Source: Pseudomonas sp. CROZ-RG-20F-R04-15 (GTDB lineage: Bacteria; Pseudomonadota; Gammaproteobacteria; Pseudomonadales; Pseudomonadaceae). Taken from it: 64,000 bases of DNA. Where the stretch lies: the NCBI RefSeq assembly GCF_022662375.1, contig NZ_JAKNQL010000004.1, positions 248,001 to 312,000 on the forward strand, read 5' to 3'. Shown here piece by piece: positions 35,600-45,467 of the stretch (position 1 is its first letter; each line of letters begins with the position of its first letter). The notes beneath the pieces were generated by a model, which worked only from the letters and a program-made list of their open reading frames with translations, did not search any database and was not told where the DNA came from. The position numbers and the translations under genes are program-made.

Positions 35600-37108
35600 A
35601 TGGCGCATAACGAAGCAGTCGACGTAGTACTGGTTGGGGCCGGCATCATGAGTGCCACCCTTGCCGTACTGCTCAAAGAGCTCGACCCCGCGATCAAGCT
35701 GGAAGTCGTCGAGCTGATGGATTCCGGTGCTGCGGAGAGTTCCAACCCGTGGAACAACGCCGGTACCGGTCACGCGGGCCTGTGCGAGCTGAACTACACG
35801 CCGCAAGCCGCCGATGGCACCGTCGACATCAAGAAAGCCGTGCACATCAACACCCAGTTCGAGGTGTCGAAGCAGTTCTGGTCGTACCTGACCAAAAAAG
35901 GCACGTTCGGCTCGTGCAAATCCTTCATCAGCCCGGTGCCACACCTGAGTTTCGTCCAGGGCGACAATGGTGTGTCCTTCCTCAAGTCCCGCTTCGACGT
36001 GCTGCACAAGCATCACGCGTTCGCCGACATGGAGTACACCGAAGACAAGGCCAAGATGGCCGAGTGGATGCCGCTGATGATGCCGGGCCGCGCGCCGGAC
36101 GAAGTCCTCGCCGCCACTCGCGTGATGAACGGCACCGACGTCAACTTTGGCGCCCTGACCAATCAGTTGCTCAAGCACCTGACCAGCGCTCCCGATGCTC
36201 AAGTCAAATACTGCAAGCGCGTGACCGGCCTCAAGCGTAACGGCAGTGGCTGGACCGTCAGCATCAAGGACGTCAACAGCGGCAGCACTCGTGAAGTCGA
36301 CGCCAAATTCGTCTTCCTCGGCGCTGGCGGCGCGGCCCTGCCGTTGCTGCAGGCTTCGGGCATCGAAGAAAGCAAAGGCTTCGGCGGCTTCCCGATCAGC
36401 GGCCAGTGGCTGCGTTGCGACAACCCGGAAGTGGTCAAACAGCACCAGGCCAAGGTCTACAGCCAGGCTGCTGTAGGTTCGCCACCGATGTCGGTGCCGC
36501 ACCTCGACACCCGCGTTGTTGACGGCAAGAAATCCCTGCTGTTCGGGCCATACGCCGGTTTCACCACCAAGTTCCTCAAGCACGGCTCCTTCATGGACCT
36601 GCCGCTGTCGGTTCGCGCCGGCAACATCGGGCCGATGCTGGCCGTGGCGAAAAACAACATGGACCTGACCAAGTACCTGGTCAGCGAAGTGATGCAATCG
36701 ATGGAACAGCGCCTGGATTCCCTGCGCCGTTTCTACCCGGAGGCGAAAGCCGAAGACTGGCGCCTGGAAGTGGCCGGCCAACGGGTGCAGATCATCAAGA
36801 AAGACCCGAAAAAGGGCGGCATCCTGCAGTTCGGTACCGAACTGGTGTCGGCCAAGGACGGTTCCCTCGCCGCCCTGCTCGGTGCTTCGCCAGGCGCGTC
36901 GGTGACCGTTTCGATCATGCTTGAGCTGATCGAGAAGTGCTTCCCGGCCAAGGCCAAAGGCGAGTGGGCTGGCAAACTGGCGGAAATCTTCCCGGCCCGT
37001 GAAAAGGTTCTGGAAACCGATGCTGCGCTGTATCGCAAGATCAACACGCAGAACAACATCGCGCTGGAACTGGTTGAAGAAAGCAGCGAGACCCCAAGCT
37101 ACGCTTGA
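35600..37108 (+). CDS. mqo: Malate:quinone oxidoreductase
   Basis: A membrane-associated FAD enzyme of 502 residues that oxidises L-malate to oxaloacetate and reduces ubiquinone, replacing or supplementing malate dehydrogenase in the TCA cycle. The FAD-binding [17 protein letters not shown] is at residues 7-23. [20 protein letters not shown] and [13 protein letters not shown] are family signatures. GGAG lies upstream of the ATG. Terminators flank it downstream. Confidence 0.96.
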   Translation: MAHNEAVDVVLVGAGIMSATLAVLLKELDPAIKLEVVELMDSGAAESSNPWNNAGTGHAGLCELNYTPQAADGTVDIKKAVHINTQFEVSKQFWSYLTKKGTFGSCKSFISPVPHLSFVQGDNGVSFLKSRFDVLHKHHAFADMEYTEDKAKMAEWMPLMMPGRAPDEVLAATRVMNGTDVNFGALTNQLLKHLTSAPDAQVKYCKRVTGLKRNGSGWTVSIKDVNSGSTREVDAKFVFLGAGGAALPLLQASGIEESKGFGGFPISGQWLRCDNPEVVKQHQAKVYSQAAVGSPPMSVPHLDTRVVDGKKSLLFGPYAGFTTKFLKHGSFMDLPLSVRAGNIGPMLAVAKNNMDLTKYLVSEVMQSMEQRLDSLRRFYPEAKAEDWRLEVAGQRVQIIKKDPKKGGILQFGTELVSAKDGSLAALLGASPGASVTVSIMLELIEKCFPAKAKGEWAGKLAEIFPAREKVLETDAALYRKINTQNNIALELVEESSETPSYA

Positions 37109-37118
37109 TCACGCCGCA

Positions 37119-37160
37119 TAAAAAACGCCCCGTACTCAGTGAGTGCGGGGCGTTTTTTTA
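37119..37160. terminator. Bidirectional terminator after mqo
   Basis: The stem AAACGCCCCGTACTCA/TGAGTGCGGGGCGTTT has A-run and T-run flanks. It serves mqo and the convergent small gene. Confidence 0.88.
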
Positions 37161-37175
37161 TGCTTGGGAAAAGTC

Positions 37176-37463
37176 TCAGGTGCGGGACTTTTCGATCAGC
37201 TCGATGTATTCCGGGGCATTGCGCTGATCGGCGATCAGCTCAACGAAGGTCTTACCCTGCTCGTCCTTGCCATCGACGTCGTAACCGGCTTCGACGAAGA
37301 AGCCCAAGAAGCGTTCGAAGTCATCGATGCGCAGGCCACGGTAAGCCTTGATCAGTTTGTGCAGCGACGGCGAAGTGGCGTCGACCGGCTCAAAATCGAG
37401 GAACAGCTTGATCTGCTCATCGCCGATCTCGTCACCAATCACTTGTTTCTTATCTTTACGCAT
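37176..37463 (-). CDS. PA4642-family conserved hypothetical protein
   Basis: A 95-residue acidic cytoplasmic protein (MRKDKKQVIGDEIGDEQIKLFLDFEP...). It has a helical core, LHKLIKAYRGLRIDDFERFLGFFVEAGYDVDGKD. I recall the same gene next to mqo in P. aeruginosa (PA4642). Function unknown. Confidence 0.8.
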   Translation of the reverse strand: MRKDKKQVIGDEIGDEQIKLFLDFEPVDATSPSLHKLIKAYRGLRIDDFERFLGFFVEAGYDVDGKDEQGKTFVELIADQRNAPEYIELIEKSRT

Positions 37464-37526
37464 TGCCGACTCCAGCTCGCAGACATGACACGGGGCGGGC
37501 AGTTTACCCCTGCCCGGCCGCCCGGC

Positions 37527-38006
37527 TCAACGCGATCGCACCGCCCCAGTGTGCAAATCGGCCCAGATATGACCGTTGGCGTAACTGAGGAACTGCACAT
37601 ACACGGTGTCATTGCGCAGCAGATCGATGATCACGCGGTACTGGGCCTGTGGATAAAACAACGTCAACGTTTTGCTTTTGTCGTCGTAGATCGGCTTTTT
37701 CAGGCTTTTGCTTTCGCCGTCGAAATTGACCAACACCTGAGCGATGGTCGCGCCTTTGTTCAGGGATTTGCCCTTGAGGCGAATCATCAGCGGTGAGGTG
37801 ACCGGGATCGGCTGCTGATTGGACTGGCGTTGTGCGCCGACCACCACTGAGTAGTCGGTGACCTGCAGGAGTTGCTGCTGCTCGGGCTCGGCATCGCGCA
37901 CGGTCAGATCGTCCGGCGGCAGGAATTGACTGTGCATCGGCGCGGCGGAAAGAGGCAGGCAGAAGATCAAGGAAAATGCGGCGAGGCTGCGGATCAAGAG
38001 GCGCAT
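37527..38006 (-). CDS. Exported protein of unknown function
   Basis: A 159-residue protein with a Sec signal peptide (MRLLIRSLAAFSLIFCLPLSAA, cleaved before PMHSQF). The mature part is predicted to be mostly beta-strand, ending IIDLLRNDTVYVQFLSYANGHIWADLHTGAV. No lipobox is visible. Periplasmic location is likely. No family recognised. Confidence 0.72.
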   Translation of the reverse strand: MRLLIRSLAAFSLIFCLPLSAAPMHSQFLPPDDLTVRDAEPEQQQLLQVTDYSVVVGAQRQSNQQPIPVTSPLMIRLKGKSLNKGATIAQVLVNFDGESKSLKKPIYDDKSKTLTLFYPQAQYRVIIDLLRNDTVYVQFLSYANGHIWADLHTGAVRSR

Positions 38007-38077
38007 GACAGGCTCCGGAAGGCGGGGCCGAGCACTCTAGCATGGGTATCGCGGATGGATCAGCACACACAAAACAA

Positions 38078-38172
38078 CTGTGAGAGCGAGCCTGCTCGCG
38101 AAAGCGGTGTGTCAGTTTTCAATGATGCTGACTGACACGACGCCTTCGCGAGCAGGCTCGCTCCCACAGGGG
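38078..38172. repeat. REP palindrome pair
   Basis: Inverted REP cores with one base change in the left copy (CTGTGAGAGC), about 45 bases apart. Confidence 0.88.
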
Positions 38173-38186
38173 ATAGCGCGGGGTTC

Positions 38187-38744
38187 TTACATGCCTTTAA
38201 CGGCAAAGATCCCGTTGGCGTTGCGCCAGTAGCCTTTGTAGTCCATGCCGTAACCGAAGATGTAGCGGTCAATGCACGGCAGGCCAACGAAATCGGCCTT
38301 CAGGTCTGGACGCGCCTTGCGGTCGTGATCCTTGTCGATCAGTACGGCGGTGTGCACTTTGCGCGCGCCGGCGTGTTTGCAGAAGTCGATGATCGCGCCG
38401 AGGGTGTGACCTTCATCGAGGATGTCGTCGATGATCAGCACGTCGCGGTCGATGAACGAGACTTCCGGCTTGGCTTTCCAGAACAGGTCGCCGCCGCTGG
38501 TTTCGTTGCGATAACGGGTCGCGTGCAGGTAGGAGGCTTCCAGCGGGAACTGCAGATGCGTCAGCAGTTTGCCGGAGAAGATCAGGCCGCCGTTCATCAC
38601 GCAGAACACCACCGGGTTGCTGTCAGCCAGTTGTTCGTTGATTTGTGCACCGACGCGGGCGATGGCGGCCTCGACTTCAGATTCGGTGTACAGGCAGTCA
38701 GCCTCTCGCATGATTTGACGGATATGCTCGAGATCAGCGGACAT
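38187..38744 (-). CDS. hpt: Hypoxanthine-guanine phosphoribosyltransferase
   Basis: A purine-salvage enzyme that joins hypoxanthine or guanine to PRPP. The 185-residue protein has the PRPP-binding motif VLIIDDILDEGHT, the FCVMNGGLIFSGKL loop and the C-terminal DRYIFGYGMDYKGYWRN metal/base-binding region. The frame is open to 38855; the ATG at 38744 gives the family start MSADLEHIRQIM. It is divergent from upp-uraA, so purine and pyrimidine salvage genes share one intergenic region. Confidence 0.93.
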   Translation of the reverse strand: MSADLEHIRQIMREADCLYTESEVEAAIARVGAQINEQLADSNPVVFCVMNGGLIFSGKLLTHLQFPLEASYLHATRYRNETSGGDLFWKAKPEVSFIDRDVLIIDDILDEGHTLGAIIDFCKHAGARKVHTAVLIDKDHDRKARPDLKADFVGLPCIDRYIFGYGMDYKGYWRNANGIFAVKGM

Positions 38745-38908
38745 GGCGCTCTCCAGGGGGGTGGCGGAATTGGAAAAGCGGGCAAAGGTACGCATCCCGC
38801 CCGGTCGAATCAAGCCTTTATGGACTAACGTACAGAATGTCCTATAGGACATCACCCTCGGATAGATTAATCTAGGCCGGTTTTTTTGCCCGCCGCCGGA
38901 GTTTTTCC

Positions 38909-39547
38909 ATGCCCATCCTTGAGATCCGCCATCCGCTGATCCGCCATAAACTCGGCCTGATGCGCCGCGCTGACATCAGCACCAAGAATTTCCGTGAGCT
39001 CGCTCAGGAAGTCGGCGCCCTGTTGACCTATGAAGCTACAAAAGATCTGCCGCTGGAATCCTACGATATTGCAGGCTGGTGCGGCACTGTGTCGGTCGAG
39101 AAAATCGCCGGCAAGAAGATCACCGTCGTGCCGATTCTGCGCGCCGGTATCGGCATGCTTGAAGGCGTGCTGAGCCTGATCCCGGGCGCCAAGGTTTCCG
39201 CTGTGGGCGTCGCCCGCAACGAAGAAACCCTGCAAGCGCACACCTATCTGGAAAAACTGGTTCCGGAAATCGACGAACGGTTGGCGATGATCATCGACCC
39301 GATGCTCGCCACCGGCAGCTCGATGGTTGCGACCATTGATCTGCTGAAGAAAGCCGGCTGCAAGGACATCCGCGCGATGGTGCTGGTTGCCGCGCCGGAA
39401 GGTATCGCCGCAGTAGAAAAAGCTCACCCGGACGTAACCATCTACACCGCGTCCATCGATGAGCGCTTGAACGAGCACGGTTACATCATCCCTGGACTTG
39501 GCGACGCCGGTGACAAGATCTTCGGCACCAAGCAGAAGGACGCGTAA
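38909..39547 (+). CDS. upp: Uracil phosphoribosyltransferase
   Basis: Converts uracil and PRPP to UMP in pyrimidine salvage. The 212-residue protein has the usual length, with [11 protein letters not shown], the PRPP motif [13 protein letters not shown] and the uracil-binding [12 protein letters not shown] (tail GTKQKDA). It is 2 bases upstream of uraA, which supplies uracil from outside. Confidence 0.97.
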   Translation: MPILEIRHPLIRHKLGLMRRADISTKNFRELAQEVGALLTYEATKDLPLESYDIAGWCGTVSVEKIAGKKITVVPILRAGIGMLEGVLSLIPGAKVSAVGVARNEETLQAHTYLEKLVPEIDERLAMIIDPMLATGSSMVATIDLLKKAGCKDIRAMVLVAAPEGIAAVEKAHPDVTIYTASIDERLNEHGYIIPGLGDAGDKIFGTKQKDA

Positions 39548-39549
39548 CC

Positions 39550-40824
39550 ATGCAGCAAGAGTTCAACGATCCGCTCTGGCGCACGGTGCTGTCCGGCGCC
39601 CAGATGCTGTTCGTGGCTTTCGGCGCTCTGGTGCTGATGCCGCTGATCACGGGCCTGGACCCGAACGTGGCACTGTTTACCGCGGGTTTAGGGACGATCC
39701 TGTTCCAGATCGTCACCGGGCGTCAGGTACCGGTGTTTCTGGCGTCGAGCTTCGCTTTCATCACCCCGATCATTCTCGCCAAGGGCCAGTTCGGCCTTGC
39801 TGCGACCATGGGCGGCGTGATGGCGGCCGGTTTCGTCTACACCTTCCTCGGCCTTGCCGTGAAGATCAAAGGCACCGGTTTTATCGACCGTTTGCTGCCA
39901 CCGGTAGTGATCGGTCCGGTGATCATTTCCATCGGTCTGGCCATGGCGCCGATTGCCGCGAACATGGCGATGGGCAAGGCTGGTGACGGTTCTGAACTGA
40001 TCCACTACCAGACCGCGATGATGATCTCGATGCCGGCATTGCTGACCACGCTGATCGTGGCGGTGTTCGGCAAAGGCATCTTCCGCTTGGTGCCGATCAT
40101 TTCCGGCGTGCTGGTCGGTTTTGCCATGGCGTTCTATTTCGGCGTGGTCGACACCGCGAAGATTGCCGCTGCGCCTTGGTTTGCGATTCCGCACTTCACT
40201 GCACCGGAGTTCAACTGGCAGGCGATTCTGTTCATCGTTCCGGTGGCGTTGGCCCCGGCCATTGAACACATCGGCGGCGTGATTGCGGTCGGTAGCGTGA
40301 CCGGTCGCGATTACCTGAAGAAGCCGGGCCTGCATCGCACCCTGCTCGGTGACGGCATTGCCACCACCGCTGCCGGCATGTTCGGTGGTCCGCCAAACAC
40401 TACTTACGCCGAAGTGACGGGCGCAGTGATGCTGACCAAGAACTACAACCCGAAAATCATGACCTGGGCAGCGATCTTCGCTATCACCCTGGCGTTCATC
40501 GGCAAGTTCGGCGCGCTGCTGCAAAGCATTCCGGTGCCGGTGATGGGCGGGATTCTGTGCTTGCTGTTCGGTTCGATCGCGGCGGTGGGGATGAACACCC
40601 TGATCCGTCACAAGATTGATCTGGGCGAAGCACGCAATCTGGTGATCGTGTCGGTAACGTTGGTGTTCGGGATTGGCGGTGTGCTGGTCGGCACCGGGAC
40701 TGGCCCGGACGACTTCGGCCTCAAAGGCATCGCGCTGTGCGCGGTGGTGGCGATTGCGCTGAACCTGATTCTGCCGGGCAATGATGGCTGGAAGAACAAG
40801 AAGGCGGATGAGCCGCTGATCTGA
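39550..40824 (+). CDS. uraA: Uracil:proton symporter (NCS2 family)
   Basis: An inner-membrane uracil permease of 424 residues with about 14 predicted helices. The substrate-binding segment includes PVALAPAIEHIGGV (the conserved Glu), and the NAT signature region FGGPPNTTYAEVTGAV follows. It is translationally close to upp, forming a classical uptake-and-salvage operon. GGAC/CGCGTAACC precedes the ATG; the gene may depend on upp translation. Confidence 0.95.
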   Translation: MQQEFNDPLWRTVLSGAQMLFVAFGALVLMPLITGLDPNVALFTAGLGTILFQIVTGRQVPVFLASSFAFITPIILAKGQFGLAATMGGVMAAGFVYTFLGLAVKIKGTGFIDRLLPPVVIGPVIISIGLAMAPIAANMAMGKAGDGSELIHYQTAMMISMPALLTTLIVAVFGKGIFRLVPIISGVLVGFAMAFYFGVVDTAKIAAAPWFAIPHFTAPEFNWQAILFIVPVALAPAIEHIGGVIAVGSVTGRDYLKKPGLHRTLLGDGIATTAAGMFGGPPNTTYAEVTGAVMLTKNYNPKIMTWAAIFAITLAFIGKFGALLQSIPVPVMGGILCLLFGSIAAVGMNTLIRHKIDLGEARNLVIVSVTLVFGIGGVLVGTGTGPDDFGLKGIALCAVVAIALNLILPGNDGWKNKKADEPLI

Positions 40825-40855
40825 ACCTTTAGATCGTCGCTGCCTGAAAGATAGC

Positions 40856-40935
40856 TTTCGCGAGCAGGCTCGCTCCCACATTGGAATGCATTCAAATGTG
40901 GGAGCGAGCCTGCTCCGGGCGGCGTTCCGACGAAG
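40856..40935. repeat. Composite REP element (inverted copy)
   Basis: An 80-base unit that is the reverse complement of the one at 26909-26989. Two REP half-sites flank TTGGAATGCATTCAAA, followed by CCGGGCGGCGTTCCGACGAAG. Confidence 0.8.
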
Positions 40936-40946
40936 CTTTTGGCTTT

Positions 40947-41972
40947 TTAAAGGGCCAGCGGCGCTCGTTCGCAGAGGGTCGCCAAGGCCTTGGCCCATTG
41001 CCGGTCGTCATTCAGGCATGGCACCAGCACCAACTCCTCGCCCCCTGCTTCGCGGAACTGCTCCTTGCCGCGATCGCCAATCTCTTCCAGCGTCTCGATG
41101 CAATCGGCGACAAACGCCGGGCACATCACCAGAATCTTCTTCACGCCGCTTTTCGCCAATTCATCGAGGCGCGCTTCGGTGTACGGTTCGATCCACTTCG
41201 CCCGCCCCAGACGCGACTGAAACGATACCGACCATTTGCCCTCTGGCAGACCCATGCGCTCAGCAAACAACGCTGCGGTACGCAGGCATTGCGCGCGATA
41301 ACAGGTGGCCAATACCGCAGGCGAGGCGTTCTTGCAGCAGTCTTCATTCTTGAAGCAATGATTGCCGGTCGGATCGAGTTTGGTCAGGTGCCGCTCAGGC
41401 AAACCGTGGAAGCTCAGCAGCAAGTGATCGTAATCCTGTTGCAGATGCGGCCTGGCGCTTTCGACCAGCGCGTCGAGGTATTCCGGCTGATCGTAGAACG
41501 GTTGCAGCACCGACAGTTGCACGTTGAGTTTCTTTTCGCGGATCACCCGCTTGGCTTCTTCAATCACCGTCGTGGTGGTGCTGTCGGCGAACTGTGGATA
41601 CAGCGGCGCCAGCGTGATGCGTTGGTGACCTGCCGCGACCAGTTTCAGCAAACAGGTTTCTATCGACGGTTCGCCGTAGCGCATCGCCAACTCGACCGGG
41701 CCGTGGCTCCACTGCGCGGTCATCTGCTGTTGCAGACGACGACTGAGCACCACCAGCGGCGAACCCTCATCCCACCAGATCGACGCATAGGCGTGGGCCG
41801 ATTGCTCCGGGCGCTTGATCAGGATCAGCGACACCAGCAGACGCCGTACCGGCCATGGCAGGTCGATCACGTACGGGTCCATCAGGAATTGATTGAGGTA
41901 ACTGCGCACATCGGCCACAGAAGTCGAGGCCGGGGAACCCAGGTTGACCAGAAGCAAAGCGTGATCGGTCAT
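40947..41972 (-). CDS. hemH: Ferrochelatase
   Basis: Last enzyme of haem b synthesis; inserts Fe2+ into protoporphyrin IX. The 341-residue protein has [12 protein letters not shown], the active-site His in [11 protein letters not shown] and the Glu in [14 protein letters not shown]. The run of Cys in [24 protein letters not shown] resembles bacterial ferrochelatases with extra cysteines. The start at 41972 gives [12 protein letters not shown], the usual N-terminus. It is 13 bases after the epimerase gene and probably co-transcribed. Confidence 0.95.
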   Translation of the reverse strand: MTDHALLLVNLGSPASTSVADVRSYLNQFLMDPYVIDLPWPVRRLLVSLILIKRPEQSAHAYASIWWDEGSPLVVLSRRLQQQMTAQWSHGPVELAMRYGEPSIETCLLKLVAAGHQRITLAPLYPQFADSTTTTVIEEAKRVIREKKLNVQLSVLQPFYDQPEYLDALVESARPHLQQDYDHLLLSFHGLPERHLTKLDPTGNHCFKNEDCCKNASPAVLATCYRAQCLRTAALFAERMGLPEGKWSVSFQSRLGRAKWIEPYTEARLDELAKSGVKKILVMCPAFVADCIETLEEIGDRGKEQFREAGGEELVLVPCLNDDRQWAKALATLCERAPLAL

Positions 41973-41985
41973 GCAACGTCCTATT

Positions 41986-42888
41986 TCAGAGGCGGCCGGA
42001 GAGATCGTCCAGGGCCGCGCGTAAATCCGTGAACTGGAAAGTGAAACCCGCTTCCAGCAAGCGTGCCGGCAAGGCCTTCTGGCCGCCGAGCAACAACAAA
42101 GACATCTCACCGAGGCCGACCTTCAGTGCCAGGGTCGGCATCGGCATGAACGCCGGGCGGTGTAAAACGCTGCCCAGCGTCTTGGCAAATTCGCGATTGC
42201 GCACCGGTTGCGGCGCGCAGGCATTATAAGGACCAGCGGCCTGCTCGCGGTGCAGAAGAAAATCAATCAGGGCGATTTGATCGTTGATATGAATCCACGG
42301 CATCCACTGCCGGCCATTGCCCAAAGGCCCGCCCAATCCGAGTTTGAACGGCAACAGCAACCGCGACAAAAAGCCGCCCTCGGCCGACAGCACCAGACCG
42401 GTTCTCACCAGCACCACGCGGATACCCAGCGACTCGGCACGCAATGCGGTTTCTTCCCAGGCAATGCATAACTGGCTGGCGAAGTCGTCAATCACTGGCG
42501 GCGATTCTTCGGTCAACTCGCGCTCACCGCCGTCGCCATACCAGCCGATCGCCGATCCGGAAATCAGCAGCGCCGGTTTCTGTGATCGCGTTTCAAGCCA
42601 TGCCAGCAAGGTTTCCGTGAGCTTTATACGGCTGCTCCACAGCAACGCTTTGCGCCGATGGGTCCACGGCCGATCGGCAATCGGCGCGCCGGCCAGATTG
42701 ATAATCGCGTCGACAGGCTCTTCGCCAATATCTTCCAGACGCGCAATGCCACGCACCTGCGCACCACAGATTTTCGCGACTTTTTCCGGTTTGCGGCTCC
42801 ACACCGTCAGGCGATGCCCTTGCCCCAACCAGTGCCGGCAGAGCTGACGTCCTATCAAACCAGTACCGCCGGTCAGCAATATGTGCAT
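41986..42888 (-). CDS. TIGR01777-family sugar-nucleotide epimerase-like protein (SDR39U1)
   Basis: A 300-residue atypical short-chain dehydrogenase. It has the NADP-binding [13 protein letters not shown] (residues 4-16), then [18 protein letters not shown] and the motif [13 protein letters not shown] with the Tyr. A C-terminal DUF1731 segment ([34 protein letters not shown]) is typical. Its substrate is unknown, though it is often beside hemH or phr. It runs upstream of hemH and is divergent from the renalase-like gene; the gap holds a LitR-type operator. Confidence 0.9.
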   Translation of the reverse strand: MHILLTGGTGLIGRQLCRHWLGQGHRLTVWSRKPEKVAKICGAQVRGIARLEDIGEEPVDAIINLAGAPIADRPWTHRRKALLWSSRIKLTETLLAWLETRSQKPALLISGSAIGWYGDGGERELTEESPPVIDDFASQLCIAWEETALRAESLGIRVVLVRTGLVLSAEGGFLSRLLLPFKLGLGGPLGNGRQWMPWIHINDQIALIDFLLHREQAAGPYNACAPQPVRNREFAKTLGSVLHRPAFMPMPTLALKVGLGEMSLLLLGGQKALPARLLEAGFTFQFTDLRAALDDLSGRL

Positions 42889-43010
42889 GACATCTTCCTC
42901 GCGTGGCGTTTAACCCGGATCACTAGTCTATTTTTATAAGCAGGGATCTTTTCTATCGGGCAGGCTCTATTGTTTAACCATAGGCCAAGCTGTCAGAACG
43001 AGAACGCTAG

Positions 43011-44284
<1,274 letters not shown>

Positions 44285-44293
44285 ATACCCTCC

Positions 44294-44386
44294 CCTGTGG
44301 GAGCGAGCTTGCTCGCGAACGCGGTGAATCAGCCAAAGCATCTGTTGAATGTTAATCCGCTTTCGCGAGCAAGCTCGCTCCCACAG
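44294..44386. repeat. REP palindrome pair
   Basis: Inverted REP cores of the AAGCTCGC variant (GAGCGAGCTTGCTCGCGAA), about 45 bases apart. They probably end the renalase transcript before the photolyase operon promoter. Confidence 0.88.
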
Positions 44387-44411
44387 TAAACTGCGCTCAA
44401 TCCGAAAAAGT

Positions 44412-44435
44412 TATACAAATGATTTGACTTGTACA
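44412..44435 (+). promoter_or_regulatory. LitR/PplR-type operator 1 of the photolyase operon
   Basis: TATACA-N12-TGTACA, an exact fit to the recalled class II LitR operator. It overlaps the -35 box (TTGACT) of the predicted promoter, so occupancy would block RNA polymerase. Confidence 0.7.
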
Positions 44436-44451
44436 CCCATGAATCTATGCT
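44424..44451 (+). promoter_or_regulatory. Predicted sigma70 promoter of the DUF523-merR-phr operon
   Basis: TTGACT (44424-44429), a 16-base spacer and TATGCT (44446-44451). The transcript would start near 44458, about 45 bases before the first ATG. It is sandwiched between two operators. Confidence 0.55.
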
Positions 44452-44460
44452 GAAGAAAGT

Positions 44461-44484
44461 TGTACAGAGATAAACCTCTGTACA
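44461..44484 (+). promoter_or_regulatory. LitR/PplR-type operator 2 of the photolyase operon
   Basis: TGTACA-N12-TGTACA, an exact fit to the operator pattern and a perfect 9-base palindrome (TGTACAGAG/CTCTGTACA, 6-base loop). It lies at the predicted transcription start. Confidence 0.7.
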
Positions 44485-44504
44485 GGTATAGATTCGAGGT
44501 GCCC

Positions 44505-45467
44505 ATGTCCGATCCTTGCGTAGCCAAACCAAAAATCGCCATCAGCGCCTGTCTGCTCGGTGCCGAGGTGCGCTACAACGGTGGGCACAAGGAATCACGG
44601 CTGTGCAGCCGCACCCTCACCGAGCATTTCGATTTCGTCCCGGTTTGCCCGGAGGTCGCAATCGGCCTGGGCATTCCCCGCGAGCCGATCCGCCTCGTCG
44701 GTGATCCAGAACATCCTGAAGCCATCGGCACGGTAAACCCGGCGATCAACGTCACCCGGCCACTGGCCGAATACGGCGAGAAAATGGCCGCCGAACTGGA
44801 TGACATCTGCGGCTACATCTTCATGCAGCAATCGCCGTCCTGTGGTCTGGAACGGGTCAAGGTCTACCACGCCAACGGCGCCCCGGTGAACGGCGGCGGG
44901 CGCGGGATCTACGCCCAAGCGTTCTGCGCCCGTCATCCGGATCTGCCGGTAGAAGAAGCCGGGCGCCTCAACGATCCAGTGCTGCGCGAGAACTTCATCA
45001 CCCGCGTGTTCGCCTACAGCGAATGGCAACAAGTCATCGCCCGAGGCTTGAGCCGCCGCACGCTCACCGAATTCCATTCGCGCTACAAATACTTGCTGAT
45101 GGCGCACAACCCGCTGCAATACAAGGCGCTGGGCAAACTGCTCGGCAATATGGCCGACACCGATCCCGTCGAACTCGGCCCGCGCTATTTCAGCGAACTG
45201 ATGGCGGCGCTGAAAAAATGCGCCACCCGTGGCACGCACTGCAACGTGCTGCTGCACATCAGCGGTTATCTGAAACAAGTGATCAGCGCCGAAGACAAAC
45301 AGGAAATGGTCCACGTCATCAGCCAATACCGCCTCGGCATCGTGCCCTTGGTGGTGCCGTTGACGCTGCTCAAGCATCACTTTCGCCTCCATCCGGACCC
45401 GTACATCGCGCAACAGGTTTACCTGCAACCGCACCCGGAAAACCTCAGTCTGCGAAACGCCATCTAA
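44505..45467 (+). CDS. DUF523-DUF1722 fusion protein (TudS/YbgA-like)
   Basis: A 320-residue two-domain protein. The N-terminal DUF523 domain (about 8-160) has ISACLLGAEVRYNGGHK, VCPEVAIGLGIPREPIRL and QQSPSCGLERVKVY. These cysteines bind a [4Fe-4S] cluster in the homologue TudS, a thiouracil desulfidase. The C-terminal DUF1722 domain (about 185-310: FHSRYKYLLMAHNP, LLHISGYLKQ) is YbgA-like. Fusions of this kind are regularly found beside phr. The start at 44505 has GAGG 6 bases upstream. It is the first gene of the operon; the next gene overlaps its stop (TAATG). Substrate unknown. Confidence 0.88.
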   Translation: MSDPCVAKPKIAISACLLGAEVRYNGGHKESRLCSRTLTEHFDFVPVCPEVAIGLGIPREPIRLVGDPEHPEAIGTVNPAINVTRPLAEYGEKMAAELDDICGYIFMQQSPSCGLERVKVYHANGAPVNGGGRGIYAQAFCARHPDLPVEEAGRLNDPVLRENFITRVFAYSEWQQVIARGLSRRTLTEFHSRYKYLLMAHNPLQYKALGKLLGNMADTDPVELGPRYFSELMAALKKCATRGTHCNVLLHISGYLKQVISAEDKQEMVHVISQYRLGIVPLVVPLTLLKHHFRLHPDPYIAQQVYLQPHPENLSLRNAI

